The position numbers and the translations under genes were made by a program. A stretch of DNA of 64,000 nucleotides. Origin: Rhodopirellula bahusiensis. GTDB taxonomy: Bacteria > Planctomycetota > Planctomycetia > Pirellulales > Pirellulaceae. Below the pieces are notes generated by a model. That model searched no databases and was not told where the DNA came from. It saw only the letters and a program-made list of their open reading frames with translations. Below, piece by piece: positions 34,955 through 43,056 of this stretch (positions within the stretch are counted from its first letter, which is position 1; each line of letters begins with the position of its first letter). The stretch lies in contig NZ_NIZW01000024.1 of NCBI RefSeq assembly GCF_002727185.1, forward strand, positions 43,228 to 107,227. The letters run 5' to 3'.

Positions 34955-36697
34955 TCAGGCGATGATGCTGCGTCGGTTGTTGACGTAGTCCCAAAGCACG
35001 AACCGATCGAGGTTCTTTCCGCTGGTGAAGAACACTCGCCCGCGAGTCGATTGGGCCATTCGGTAGGCGAACCGAATGTCCTCTTCGCTCTGCGACCAAC
35101 TTGGGATCAAGAAGATGTTGATTGTGATCCCCTCCTTTGCACAAAGTTGGGCTTCCCGCATCGTCGCTTCTTCGGTTTGCGGGTCAGGCGGATACAGCAT
35201 GTACAACCACTCGCCTTCGAAGTGCGCGGTTGGCAATCCGTCGGTGATCAGCACGACTTGCCGATTGGGCGTGTCGCAGGTGGCCAAGTTTTGCCTCGCC
35301 ATTTGCAACGCGTGTTGAATGTTGGTGAAGTGCGGATGGATCTCGTGTTCACTGATGTCCGGGTTGCTCATGTCGCATTTCAGACGAACCCATGGATCAT
35401 GAATGGTGACCTGCTTTGGCATGCACTCGATGATCTCACCAGGAGTTCGCAGTTTCGCGAACGTGTACATCTCAATGAACTTCAGAAAGTCACCGGGGTA
35501 CTCGCTGTTGATCAATCCTTGCAGTGCCAACGCCATGCGTTTGACGTTGATGTACTGGCCCTCGTACCGCATCGAGCCGCTCATGTCCATGATCACCGCC
35601 GTGGCGGCCTTGGGGTGATTGCGAGTCTTGTGGACCACGATGTCGTCGCCGTGCAATCGCAGTGGACGTTCGTCCTTCTGCCGCAACAATGCGTTGATGA
35701 TCGTCTGCGGCAAATCCAAGTTGGCGACGCTATCACCGAACTCATAGGGTTTGGTCTGCTGCAGTTCAACGGCTCCTTCGCCGACCACGTTGCCTTCGTG
35801 GCGACCAGTCCGCGATGGATCGAGTTCACTGAAGATCTGCTCCAGCAAACGACCCTGAAAGATTTTGTAGGCTTGCGGTGTCAGGCGAAAACCAGATCCA
35901 TCTTTGTTGCGTTCCAAACCCTGACGTTCGGCTTGCTCTCGCATCAGGTTTTCCACTTGGCGTCGCATGTCCTCGAGCTGTTCCATGTCGCCCGGTTGAG
36001 CAAACTCGCTCAGCATTTCCATGTCGATCACGCCGATCTGAGCGGACTTCTCGGCCTCTTCCAATTGCTGCAGCAACTCGTCGATCTTCTCGAGTTCCTC
36101 TTTGATCTCGAGTGCCTTGCGGACCGACATGGATTCGCTGCCAATGAAGTCGTACTTCGTCGCCAGTTCTTCGATGTTGTGTTTGTCTTCCATCGCCGAA
36201 CCGGTCGCCAACAAATTGCGAGCGAGGTCCCCGTTGTCGTCGCCGGTTTGGTACCACAGGCGTTCGATCATGAAAGGTTGTTCTTGATTGACCGCCATGC
36301 GAAAAAGCTTTTCCATCTTGGCGGGTGGCTGCACTTTCTTGGCGGCTTGGTTGAACGCCTTGCGAGCTTTTTTCTGGACCGTCCGAGCTTCGTACGTTTC
36401 TAAGATTTTGCGTTTGCGATCCTCCAGCAACGCTTTCAAGAAATCGATGCTCGGTCCCAAACCCGCGATCTGGCTGGGGTCGAGTTTGACTGCGTTGGCG
36501 AGGTCCTCTTCAGACAACTCATGAAAGTTGCCGTACATCAACGCTTGTTCGAACGCGGGCGACACGAGATCCGGCGGCGGTTGGCTGGGCGGAGGAAACG
36601 CGACCGGATCGTACTTTTGATAGGCGTGGATCACCCCACCCACGGGATCGCGTCGGTCGCGAGACGGCGAGTCGGAATTGGGTTGGGGAGTGTCCAT
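34955..36697 (-). CDS. VWA-domain protein
   Basis: A 580-residue cytosolic protein with a von Willebrand factor A domain at the C-terminal side. The metal-ion site is intact: DMSGSMRYEG (DxSxS) and ITDGLP. The N-terminal half is helical and charged, with a coiled-coil stretch (KALEIKEELEKIDELLQQLEEAEKS region). The pattern is like the bacterial VWA partners of MoxR-type ATPases, but no MoxR gene is adjacent. The frame continues up to 37051; that part is made of palindromic repeats, and MDTPQPNSDS at 36697 is a natural start, so I trimmed it. Confidence 0.82.
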   Translation of the reverse strand: MDTPQPNSDSPSRDRRDPVGGVIHAYQKYDPVAFPPPSQPPPDLVSPAFEQALMYGNFHELSEEDLANAVKLDPSQIAGLGPSIDFLKALLEDRKRKILETYEARTVQKKARKAFNQAAKKVQPPAKMEKLFRMAVNQEQPFMIERLWYQTGDDNGDLARNLLATGSAMEDKHNIEELATKYDFIGSESMSVRKALEIKEELEKIDELLQQLEEAEKSAQIGVIDMEMLSEFAQPGDMEQLEDMRRQVENLMREQAERQGLERNKDGSGFRLTPQAYKIFQGRLLEQIFSELDPSRTGRHEGNVVGEGAVELQQTKPYEFGDSVANLDLPQTIINALLRQKDERPLRLHGDDIVVHKTRNHPKAATAVIMDMSGSMRYEGQYINVKRMALALQGLINSEYPGDFLKFIEMYTFAKLRTPGEIIECMPKQVTIHDPWVRLKCDMSNPDISEHEIHPHFTNIQHALQMARQNLATCDTPNRQVVLITDGLPTAHFEGEWLYMLYPPDPQTEEATMREAQLCAKEGITINIFLIPSWSQSEEDIRFAYRMAQSTRGRVFFTSGKNLDRFVLWDYVNNRRSIIA

Positions 36698-36827
36698 GAA
36701 TCGTTTCGTGTTGTGTTCGAGCGATGGGCGGCGTCCGCCGAATGACGGGAACGACATTTTACGCGGCTGCAAAGCGACGCGTTCAAAGAAGCGGTCGATC
36801 TGATCCGTAATACGTTGCCAGTTGCTA

Positions 36828-37024
36828 CGTACGACGGCCTTCCAAGGCCCGTCGAAGTCAGGCCACAGAATCGAGTCGACGGTCTTGGAAGACCATCGTA
36901 CGAAGGTTGGGGCAAAGCCGGTGCACGTAGGCTGGGCTTCCAAGCCCGGCCCCGAATCGCGGTCTGCGGCGTTGGAAAGCGATTGAGTATCGGGAGAACG
37001 ACGGTCTTGGAAGACCATCGTACG
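36828..37024. repeat. Cluster of short palindromic repeats (CGACGG-CTTGGAAG family)
   Basis: Four hairpins in 200 bp: 36828-36854 (ACGGCCTTCCAAGGCCCGT), 36876-36903 (GACGGTCTTGGAAGACCATC followed by GTACG), 36926-36950 (GGCTGGGCTTCCAAGCCC) and 36998-37024 (a second GACGGTCTTGGAAGACCATC with GTACG). A relative is at 56239-56265. They lie between the PQQ-like gene stop and the VWA gene start and account for the open reading frame upstream of the VWA gene. Confidence 0.75.
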
Positions 37025-37055
37025 TGGTGGTGCTTCAGGATGGCCGGTCATTCCT

Positions 37056-38495
37056 TCACGAAGGATCGTGCTCTGGCAACGAGAGGCACAGGACGGTTCG
37101 ATCGCCGCGAATCAGCATGCGATTGCCGATCAGGACGGGGGCGGACCAGCAGGGGAATTGGAGTGCTGGGCGGTCGCCGCCGGCGGATTCCAATTCCCAG
37201 ACCGCTAGCTCTTCGAACTGGTCCGGTGTCGCCCGAATGATATGCAGCGAACCGGTCTCCCTCAGAACCAGCAGCACGTCGCCGAACCGTGTCGCGGTGC
37301 TACGTCGTCGATCCAGAGCCGTCCACTTCACTTCGCCGGTGGCGAAGTCGACGCAACGAAAATCGCTGTCGGGAGCGTTTCGGCCGCTGCATGCATAAAG
37401 GTTGCCTTCGTGAAGGATCGGTGTCGACATGTGCGAACGCAACGATTGAGACCGCCGGCGACCGACTGGATCTTTCCACACGGTCTCAAACGTGGCGTTG
37501 ACATCTTTCACGGCGATGTCATAGACCGCTGACCCGGCGTCATAGCAATCACTGATCAAAACACGATTGCCGTCCACGACTGGGATGATTGCGTTGACGC
37601 TCTCGAGAATGTCCGCCCGGTGATAAACCTTGCCGAGCGATTTCCCGTCGGTTGGGTCCAACACCCACAAGTGATCTCGCGCGAACATCAGCAGATATTG
37701 CTTGCCGTCCACGGTGATGGTTCGTGGGCTGCTGTAGCTGGCCAAGTCATCGCCGCCGGTCCAAAGGATTTCGCCTGTCGCTCGATCCAGCGATACCATC
37801 AGCGTCCCTTGCGGAACAACTCGGTCCAATCTTCCGGGGGCGAGCGATTGTTGGTCTTCCGGACTACCACCGACCATCACGATGACTTGATCGCCGATGA
37901 TCAATGGAGCCGAACCGACACCAAAGAAGTTCTGCACGACGTCGTACTTCTCATTCAGATTGACGGTCCATTGTTGCTCGCCCGAGTCGCAACTCCACAC
38001 GGTGAGTTGTCCGGCAACACCGTAGGTGAAAATTTGGGCGTCACCGAAGTCGTCTGACTGTTCGGCGATGGTTGGGCTGCATCGCGGCCCGGTTTCGTAT
38101 CCATACATGTCTCGGTAATCCAGAGGATACGAACGAGACCAGCGGACGGCTCCGGTGGCGAGATCGATCTTGCGAATCCGTTCGGAATCTTCGGTCGCAT
38201 CGAAGTGAAAGTAGTTTTCGCCCCGAACCACTCCAATGCCATAGCCGTCTCCCACTTCCAGAGCCCAATGAAATTTGGGCGGATCGTTCCAATCCAAAGA
38301 AGCAATCGACTCGGGAGCCGAGTCCGTCAGCTTCGCACTGCCACTGAAATCATCGTTGAGAAATCGAGGCCAGTTCGGCTGGGTCAGCGGCGATTCGGCC
38401 CACCCCTGCGGAAACGTCACAAGCGCCAACGCGACTGCTAGAAAGCTGGCAAACCGACGGGAAGGAAACAGGAAGCAGGCTCGTGGATCGATCAT
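37056..38495 (-). CDS. Secreted PQQ-type beta-propeller protein
   Basis: Eight-bladed quinoprotein-like propeller of 479 residues, common and mostly uncharacterised in planctomycetes. A signal peptide is present (FASFLAVALALVTFPQGWA, cleavage near 34). Blade repeats are seen in IDLATGAVRWSRSYP, WSCDSGEQQWTVNL, VSLDRATGEILWTGG, WVLDPTDGKSLGKVY and VDFATGEVKWTALD. No PQQ-binding Cys-Cys or catalytic Asp-Glu set typical of dehydrogenases is evident, so it may be a binding or scaffold protein. It precedes the VWA gene on the same strand but 358 bp away. Confidence 0.85.
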   Translation of the reverse strand: MIDPRACFLFPSRRFASFLAVALALVTFPQGWAESPLTQPNWPRFLNDDFSGSAKLTDSAPESIASLDWNDPPKFHWALEVGDGYGIGVVRGENYFHFDATEDSERIRKIDLATGAVRWSRSYPLDYRDMYGYETGPRCSPTIAEQSDDFGDAQIFTYGVAGQLTVWSCDSGEQQWTVNLNEKYDVVQNFFGVGSAPLIIGDQVIVMVGGSPEDQQSLAPGRLDRVVPQGTLMVSLDRATGEILWTGGDDLASYSSPRTITVDGKQYLLMFARDHLWVLDPTDGKSLGKVYHRADILESVNAIIPVVDGNRVLISDCYDAGSAVYDIAVKDVNATFETVWKDPVGRRRSQSLRSHMSTPILHEGNLYACSGRNAPDSDFRCVDFATGEVKWTALDRRRSTATRFGDVLLVLRETGSLHIIRATPDQFEELAVWELESAGGDRPALQFPCWSAPVLIGNRMLIRGDRTVLCLSLPEHDPS

Positions 38496-38591
38496 CGCAA
38501 ACGTTCGTCAAGAAGTGAAATCGTTGAGTTGTAGTGGGCCATCGCGACGGACGCTGGTTCCCATGCACGATGCATTGTAGAACCTGAGGCC

Positions 38592-39020
38592 ATGGCTGAT
38601 TTACCCGTAACAAGTCGTTTTATCATTGCCGAAGCGGACCTGAATTGGTCGGCGTCGCGAAGTGGCGGTCCGGGCGGACAGAACGTCAACAAAGTCAATT
38701 CCAAAGTGACGCTGCGTTGGAAGCCGGTCGTTCAGACCGGATTTGATGAATTTTGGTGCAAACGTTTTGTCACGCAGTTTGGGACTCGCATCAATAAAGA
38801 GGGCGAAATGGTCCTGCACAGCGAGGCGACGCGGGATCAATCTCGAAATCTTGCCGACGCTCGCGAGCGGTTGGTCTCGATGTTGCTGGGTTGTCGTTTG
38901 CCCCCCAAAAAACGAAACGCGACGCGGCCGACGCTGGGAAGTAAGCGGCGCCGGTTGGAAGGAAAACGCCAGCAATCTGAGAAGAAACGTCTGCGTGGAA
39001 AACCTCGCTTCGACGATTGA
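38592..39020 (+). CDS. arfB: ArfB (YaeJ/ICT1) alternative ribosome-rescue factor
   Basis: Frees stalled ribosomes by hydrolysing the peptidyl-tRNA without a stop codon. The 142 residues contain the catalytic GGQ at 28-30 inside SRSGGPGGQNVNKVNSKV and a Lys/Arg-rich tail (RRLEGKRQQSEKKRLRGKPR) that enters the empty mRNA channel. The length rules out a normal class I release factor. It is divergent from the PQQ-like gene, with 96 bp between. Confidence 0.93.
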   Translation: MADLPVTSRFIIAEADLNWSASRSGGPGGQNVNKVNSKVTLRWKPVVQTGFDEFWCKRFVTQFGTRINKEGEMVLHSEATRDQSRNLADARERLVSMLLGCRLPPKKRNATRPTLGSKRRRLEGKRQQSEKKRLRGKPRFDD

Positions 39021-39045
39021 AGGTTCTCGTTTGGCGGGCCCTTGC

Positions 39046-39051
39046 TATACT
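39046..39051 (+). promoter_or_regulatory. Candidate extended -10 promoter for the UVR-motif gene
   Basis: TTGCTATACTGGCG: a TGN extension directly before TATACT. It starts 77 bp upstream of the ATG at 39128 and has a weak or absent -35. The sequence TGCTATACTGG recurs before the RegA-like gene at 41449. Confidence 0.45.
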
Positions 39052-39127
39052 GGCGAGTGCGCGAATCGGATGGAATGATTCTCGCAACAATCTCCTCCAC
39101 TTCGATTCACTCTGGCATCCCTGCTCA

Positions 39128-39862
39128 ATGAAGCGTGCTCGGCATCTTGACGACCTACTTCGCAATTGGGAATTCGATCCCAGTTCGCTCAACGTCCGCC
39201 TGATCAAAGGCAAAGATGATCGAGATGTCATCCAGATGCGAGTGGACATGGGCGTCCTCCAACTGGAAACGACCGGGCGTCCAGATGGCGAATTGATCGA
39301 GTCCAGCGAAACATACCTGCAGCACTTGCAGATGACTCGGCTGGAAAATCCCGATGCGGAACTTTCCGAAAAAGACTGCAATGAAATCGATCGCGAATTC
39401 ATGCAGTTCTATCACCGCCGAATTTGCTGGTTGAGATTGCAGTTCTATCACCGAGCCGTGATGGACGCGGATCACACGCTGCGATTGATGGATTTGTGCG
39501 AGGAAATGTCGGACGATCCCGAGTGGATCTCGTCGCATGAACAATATCGACCTTTCGTGTTGTTCCATCGCACGCAAGCGGAAGCTCTCGGGGAACTGGA
39601 AGAGAATACGCCCGAGGAAGCCATCCAGGCAATCAATCGCGGTTTGGACACGCTGCGTGAGTTTTTCGTCAAGCACGAAGCCGAAGAGCACTTCGACGAA
39701 GATGAATTGATCGTGCGATTGGTCGATCTTCGTGAATCGCTCCGCAACGAATACTCCGTTGGACAAACGCTGCGTGAACGGTTGGACGCTGCGGTGCAAG
39801 ATGAGAAATACGAGTTGGCAGCCAAGCTGCGTGACGAGCTGACTCGTCGCGAAACCCACTGA
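39128..39862 (+). CDS. UVR-motif (UvrB/UvrC interaction motif) protein
   Basis: A 244-residue cytosolic, strongly acidic protein. The clearest feature is the C-terminal UVR motif, RLDAAVQDEKYELAAKLRDE, the element by which UvrB and UvrC touch each other and which also occurs in McsA-like regulators. The rest is mostly helical with no catalytic motif (FYHRRICWLRLQFYHRAVMDADHTLRLMD region). The ATG at 39128 was chosen over the frame start at 39017, which overlaps arfB. It may share a transcript with the sensor kinase, which begins 15 bp after its stop. Confidence 0.8.
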   Translation: MKRARHLDDLLRNWEFDPSSLNVRLIKGKDDRDVIQMRVDMGVLQLETTGRPDGELIESSETYLQHLQMTRLENPDAELSEKDCNEIDREFMQFYHRRICWLRLQFYHRAVMDADHTLRLMDLCEEMSDDPEWISSHEQYRPFVLFHRTQAEALGELEENTPEEAIQAINRGLDTLREFFVKHEAEEHFDEDELIVRLVDLRESLRNEYSVGQTLRERLDAAVQDEKYELAAKLRDELTRRETH

Positions 39863-39877
39863 GCTTGTGAGCCTGCC

Positions 39878-41320
39878 ATGCCGTTGATCGCACCCGCGCC
39901 CTTGGGGTCGTCGACGTGGTTGTTGCAACTGCGGACATTTGCGATCGTCGGCCAGCTCATCACGATCCTCTTCGCTCGACTGCTCACGCCGACGTCGTTG
40001 CCAATCGGCGCTTTGTTGATATTGGTGATCTTCACTGCGATCACCAATGGGGCCTACGGTTGGTGGCTTTCGCGAGCGGAACGCAATCGAGTCAAGTCAT
40101 TCGGCGAATCCGCGACCGATCCCGATGTCGCCCTGAGTCCCGCCACATTGAGTTCGGGGGCCCTTGGTTCAGGTGCTGTGTCGCAAAGTTTGGACTCGCA
40201 AGCCAACTTGCTAGGCGAATTCAAATCGGAAACGCCGCTGCGATTGGCGTTTGTTCTGATGGCGATGGACCTGATCACGCTCACCGCGATGTTGTATTTG
40301 ACCGGTGGAGCCGACAACCCGTTCAGCCTGTTCTACTTCGTCAACATTGCGATCGGCGGAGTCATCTTGACCGCTCCGCTGACGTGGACGCTGACGGGTT
40401 TGGCAATGCTGGGCTATGTCACGTTGCTGATCGATTCTCGGCCCGTGGCTGGGTTGACGATCCAGCCCGCTCAGACTCCCGATTGGCTGATCGCAACGCT
40501 AGATTTGCGAGATTGCGGATTGCTGTTTGCGTTCGTGACCTGTGCGACGGTGCTGGCCTATTTTGTGACTCGGATTTCGCGTCAGTTGCGTCTTCGGGAA
40601 CAAGACCTTCGCCGCAGCCAATCGGAACGGGCCGACGCGATGCGATTGGAAGGATTGACGACGCTCGCCGCGGGGGCGGCTCATGAATTGGCGTCGCCGT
40701 TGTCTGCAATCGATGTGGCTTGCCGTGAGTTGACTCGCCACTTGGAAGACATTCCCAAACCCAAGTCCGTTGACGAAGACTTGTCATTGATCGACGGCCA
40801 ATTGTTAATGTGCCGCCAAATCCTTTCGCGAATGCGTGCGGCTTCGGGGGACACCGCGGCTCAGCGATGGAACCGAACCACGCTGGGCGATTTGATCGAC
40901 ACCGCTCTCGAAGGCATTCGTGATCCGCACCGGGTTGAGGTTTTGGAGCCTGACGAAGACGCGTCGTGGGAAGAGCAACCGATGTGGTTGCCCGAGGAGG
41001 CCGTTGCCCAAGCGATTCGAAATTTGATTCACAACGGATTGGACGCCAGCGACTCGGCGCAGTTCGTCACGGTGGAACCGATCGTCGAAGGCCAGGACGT
41101 TCGACTGGAAGTTCGCGATCAAGGGCTGGGGATGTCCGACGATGTGCTCGATCGGGCCGGTGATCCGTTCTTCACCACCAAGGAACCTGGCCGCGGAATT
41201 GGGCTGGGATTGTTTTTGACTCGCAACGTGATCACGCGGCTTGGCGGGACGTTGAAGTTCGAAAGCACACCGGGAATGGGCACCGTCGCGACCGTTCGAT
41301 TGCCGCTGCCGAAGGAATGA
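39878..41320 (+). CDS. RegB/PrrB/ActS-like redox-sensing histidine kinase
   Basis: Membrane sensor kinase of 480 residues with about six transmembrane helices in residues 15-230. It carries GGADNPF (143-149), matching the GGxxNPF motif by which RegB-type kinases sense the quinone pool. The H-box is LAAGAAHELASPLSAI with His269. Cys312 in LLMCRQILSRM sits about 43 residues after that histidine, close to the place of the redox-active Cys of RegB. The ATPase domain has NLIHNGLDAS, GLGMSDDV and GRGIGLGLFLTR. A loop of about 40 Ser/Gly-rich residues (75-115) between helices is longer than I expect. The partner regulator is 179 bp downstream. Confidence 0.87.
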   Translation: MPLIAPAPLGSSTWLLQLRTFAIVGQLITILFARLLTPTSLPIGALLILVIFTAITNGAYGWWLSRAERNRVKSFGESATDPDVALSPATLSSGALGSGAVSQSLDSQANLLGEFKSETPLRLAFVLMAMDLITLTAMLYLTGGADNPFSLFYFVNIAIGGVILTAPLTWTLTGLAMLGYVTLLIDSRPVAGLTIQPAQTPDWLIATLDLRDCGLLFAFVTCATVLAYFVTRISRQLRLREQDLRRSQSERADAMRLEGLTTLAAGAAHELASPLSAIDVACRELTRHLEDIPKPKSVDEDLSLIDGQLLMCRQILSRMRAASGDTAAQRWNRTTLGDLIDTALEGIRDPHRVEVLEPDEDASWEEQPMWLPEEAVAQAIRNLIHNGLDASDSAQFVTVEPIVEGQDVRLEVRDQGLGMSDDVLDRAGDPFFTTKEPGRGIGLGLFLTRNVITRLGGTLKFESTPGMGTVATVRLPLPKE

Positions 41321-41430
41321 CCCGGTCCGACCGGCACGCGAAGAAACTCTAGGGCCCGCATGACCGCGCGTTGTCGTTGCAGGTTCCTGACGCGATGTGG
41401 TGACTTGCCGCACCTTCACCCTGCGAGGGG

Positions 41431-41458
41431 CTGAATCGTTTCTTTCGACTGCTATACT
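41431..41458 (+). promoter_or_regulatory. Candidate promoter for the RegA-like gene
   Basis: CTGAAT (41431-41436), a 16-bp spacer and TATACT (41453-41458) preceded by TGC, an extended -10 as at 39046. It lies in the 179-bp gap after the sensor kinase and would let the regulator be made separately. Confidence 0.45.
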
Positions 41459-41499
41459 GGAATGCCCGTACCCCCACCGACTGATGCACTGGTGCAACG

Positions 41500-42165
41500 A
41501 TGAGTTTCTCTGATCCAAATAGCGGCCACGACGGTGTGCTGCCTTATCCCAGTCCATCGGAGGTTTGCACGTCCGAAACCGTCGGGGCGGAAAGCATCCT
41601 GTTGGTCGATGACACGGTCGTGCTTCGCGAACGGATGGCGGTGGCAATGCAAAGCCGCGGTTTTCGCGTCTCGATGGCTGGCAACTACGACGAAGCCGTG
41701 GCTGTGTTCAGCCAATCACCCACGGACTTGGCGGTGCTGGATTTGCGGATGCCAGGGCGCAGCGGTCTCGATCTGTTGCGGCGATTGCTCGAGATCAAAC
41801 CGGATTGTCGCATTCTGATGTTGTCTGGCTTCGGCAGCATTCCCGCGTCCATCGATGCGGTGCGAGCCGGTGCGGTCAACTTTCTCAGCAAGCCCGCTGA
41901 CACCGACGACATTCTGTCCGCGTTCATTCGTGGCGAAGGGCAAAACGTTCCCGAAGGCGGCTTGGCTTTCCCCGCACCATCGCTTGCGAGAAACGAGTGG
42001 GAACACATCCATCGCGTGCTCTCGGATTGCGGCAACAACATTTCGGAAGCTGCCCGCCGACTCGGCATTCACCGTCGTTCGCTTCAACGCAAACTTCGCA
42101 AGCGTGCTCCCGAGGACCCCAAGACACCCGGTGCGGACGAAGTGTTCGAAGACGACGAGGATTGA
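41500..42165 (+). CDS. RegA/PrrA/ActR-like response regulator with Fis-type HTH
   Basis: Two-domain regulator of 221 residues. Receiver: Asp37-Asp38 (LLVDDTVVLRERM), phosphoacceptor Asp81 (AVLDLRMPGRSGLDLL), Ser109 and Lys131 (FLSKPADT). The linker is short and the C-terminal helix-turn-helix, EHIHRVLSDCGNNISEAARRLGIHRRSLQRKL in two parts, closely follows the RegA family pattern, which is highly constant in proteobacteria. It should bind DNA to control respiration or carbon and nitrogen genes according to redox state; targets are unknown. The protein has an extra N-terminal 30 residues and an acidic tail. Confidence 0.9.
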   Translation: MSFSDPNSGHDGVLPYPSPSEVCTSETVGAESILLVDDTVVLRERMAVAMQSRGFRVSMAGNYDEAVAVFSQSPTDLAVLDLRMPGRSGLDLLRRLLEIKPDCRILMLSGFGSIPASIDAVRAGAVNFLSKPADTDDILSAFIRGEGQNVPEGGLAFPAPSLARNEWEHIHRVLSDCGNNISEAARRLGIHRRSLQRKLRKRAPEDPKTPGADEVFEDDED

Positions 42166-42196
42166 TTCCAATCTGAGTGAAACGCTGACCACGTAA

Positions 42197-42217
42197 AACG
42201 CTGAGGCCCTCAGCGTT
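42197..42217. repeat. Short hairpin with GCC loop
   Basis: AACGCTGAG (42197-42205), loop GCC, CTCAGCGTT (42209-42217). It has the same stem-GCC-stem design as the hairpin at 26748-26770 (CTGAGGCCCTCAG core). It lies between the RegA-like stop and the terminator. Confidence 0.5.
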
Positions 42218-42250
42218 CTCTATAACAACGCCCCAGCACAACCAAAACAA

Positions 42251-42283
42251 AACCCCGCACGTGAGATCACATGCGGGGTTTTT
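42251..42283. terminator. Bidirectional Rho-independent terminator
   Basis: AACCCCGCA pairs with TGCGGGGTT across an inner GTGA/TCAC step (42251-42280). It is followed by TTTTT on the plus strand and by TTTTGTTTT on the minus strand. Placed between the convergent RegA-like and Cys-rich genes, it can stop both. Confidence 0.85.
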
Positions 42284-42327
42284 AGTTTTCAGTTCGATGG
42301 ATTGAGCCGAAACTCAATCAACACAGA

Positions 42328-43056
42328 CTAGATGTCGGTGTTGGCATCGGGTTGTGGCACTGGAGGAGCAGCTTCTTCAGCTTGATCGCTGCTGCTTTTG
42401 ACTTCTTCTGCTGCTGGTGCGGCAGGAGCTTCTTCTTCTGCTGCTGGTGCTTCTTCAGCGGCTGGAGCAGCAGGAGCTTCTTCAGCAGCAGGTGCTGGAG
42501 GAGCAGCTTCTTCAGTCGACTCAGCGTCTGCAGCAGCATCAGCAACGGGAGCCGCAGGAGCAGCTTCTTCGGTTGCAGCAGCAGCTTCGCCGGTGACGAC
42601 GCTACCAGGAACCAAAGTTTCGCCTGGAGCCAGGTCGAAACCTTCGCTGCTTTGCATGACGGAACCTTCCATCACGGGAGCAACATCGCCACCACAGCAA
42701 GGAGCTGCTTCGACGACAGGAGCGGGAGCAGGTTCGCCACAGCAAGGTGCTGGGGCAGGTGCAGCTTCGCAGCAAGGAGCAGGTGCTGGCTCGCAGCATG
42801 GTTCTGGGGCTGGCTCACAGCAAGGTGCGGGCGCAGGCTCGCAGCAAGGCTCAGGAGCACAGCAGTCTTTGGCCTTCAGTTTGGCCAGCAATCCGCCGCC
42901 GCACTTGTGAGCCTTCAAACCACTGAACAATCCGCCTGAGTTGCAGCATTTGTTCGATTGCAAGAATTTGAATGCACTTGCACTGCTGCTGAAAGCCAAC
43001 GAAGCACCCAACATCAGTGCGACGACGGCGGTACCCTTCACCAAATTCCGATTCAT
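42328..43056 (-). CDS. Secreted Cys-Cys repeat protein with Ala/Glu/Pro tail
   Basis: No known family recognised. With ATG at 43056 it has 242 residues and a clear signal peptide (VVALMLGASLAFSSSASA). The mature part starts with CCNSGGLFSGLKAHKCGGG, then at least five CC pairs in the repeat CCEPAPxP (for example CCEPAPAP, CCEPAPEP) and two CCGx units. The C-terminal half is AAPAPAAEEAPA-type low complexity without Cys. Such a protein could be crosslinked by disulfides in the envelope; planctomycetes are known for Cys-rich protein walls, so a structural role is a fair guess but not shown. The frame extends upstream to 43173 without a better start. Confidence 0.8.
   Translation of the reverse strand: MNRNLVKGTAVVALMLGASLAFSSSASAFKFLQSNKCCNSGGLFSGLKAHKCGGGLLAKLKAKDCCAPEPCCEPAPAPCCEPAPEPCCEPAPAPCCEAAPAPAPCCGEPAPAPVVEAAPCCGGDVAPVMEGSVMQSSEGFDLAPGETLVPGSVVTGEAAAATEEAAPAAPVADAAADAESTEEAAPPAPAAEEAPAAPAAEEAPAAEEEAPAAPAAEEVKSSSDQAEEAAPPVPQPDANTDI

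Noticed and set aside
36698..37051. 118-residue N-terminal extension of the VWA protein
   Set aside because: The frame is made of palindromic repeats; MDTPQPNSDS at 36697 is a natural start.
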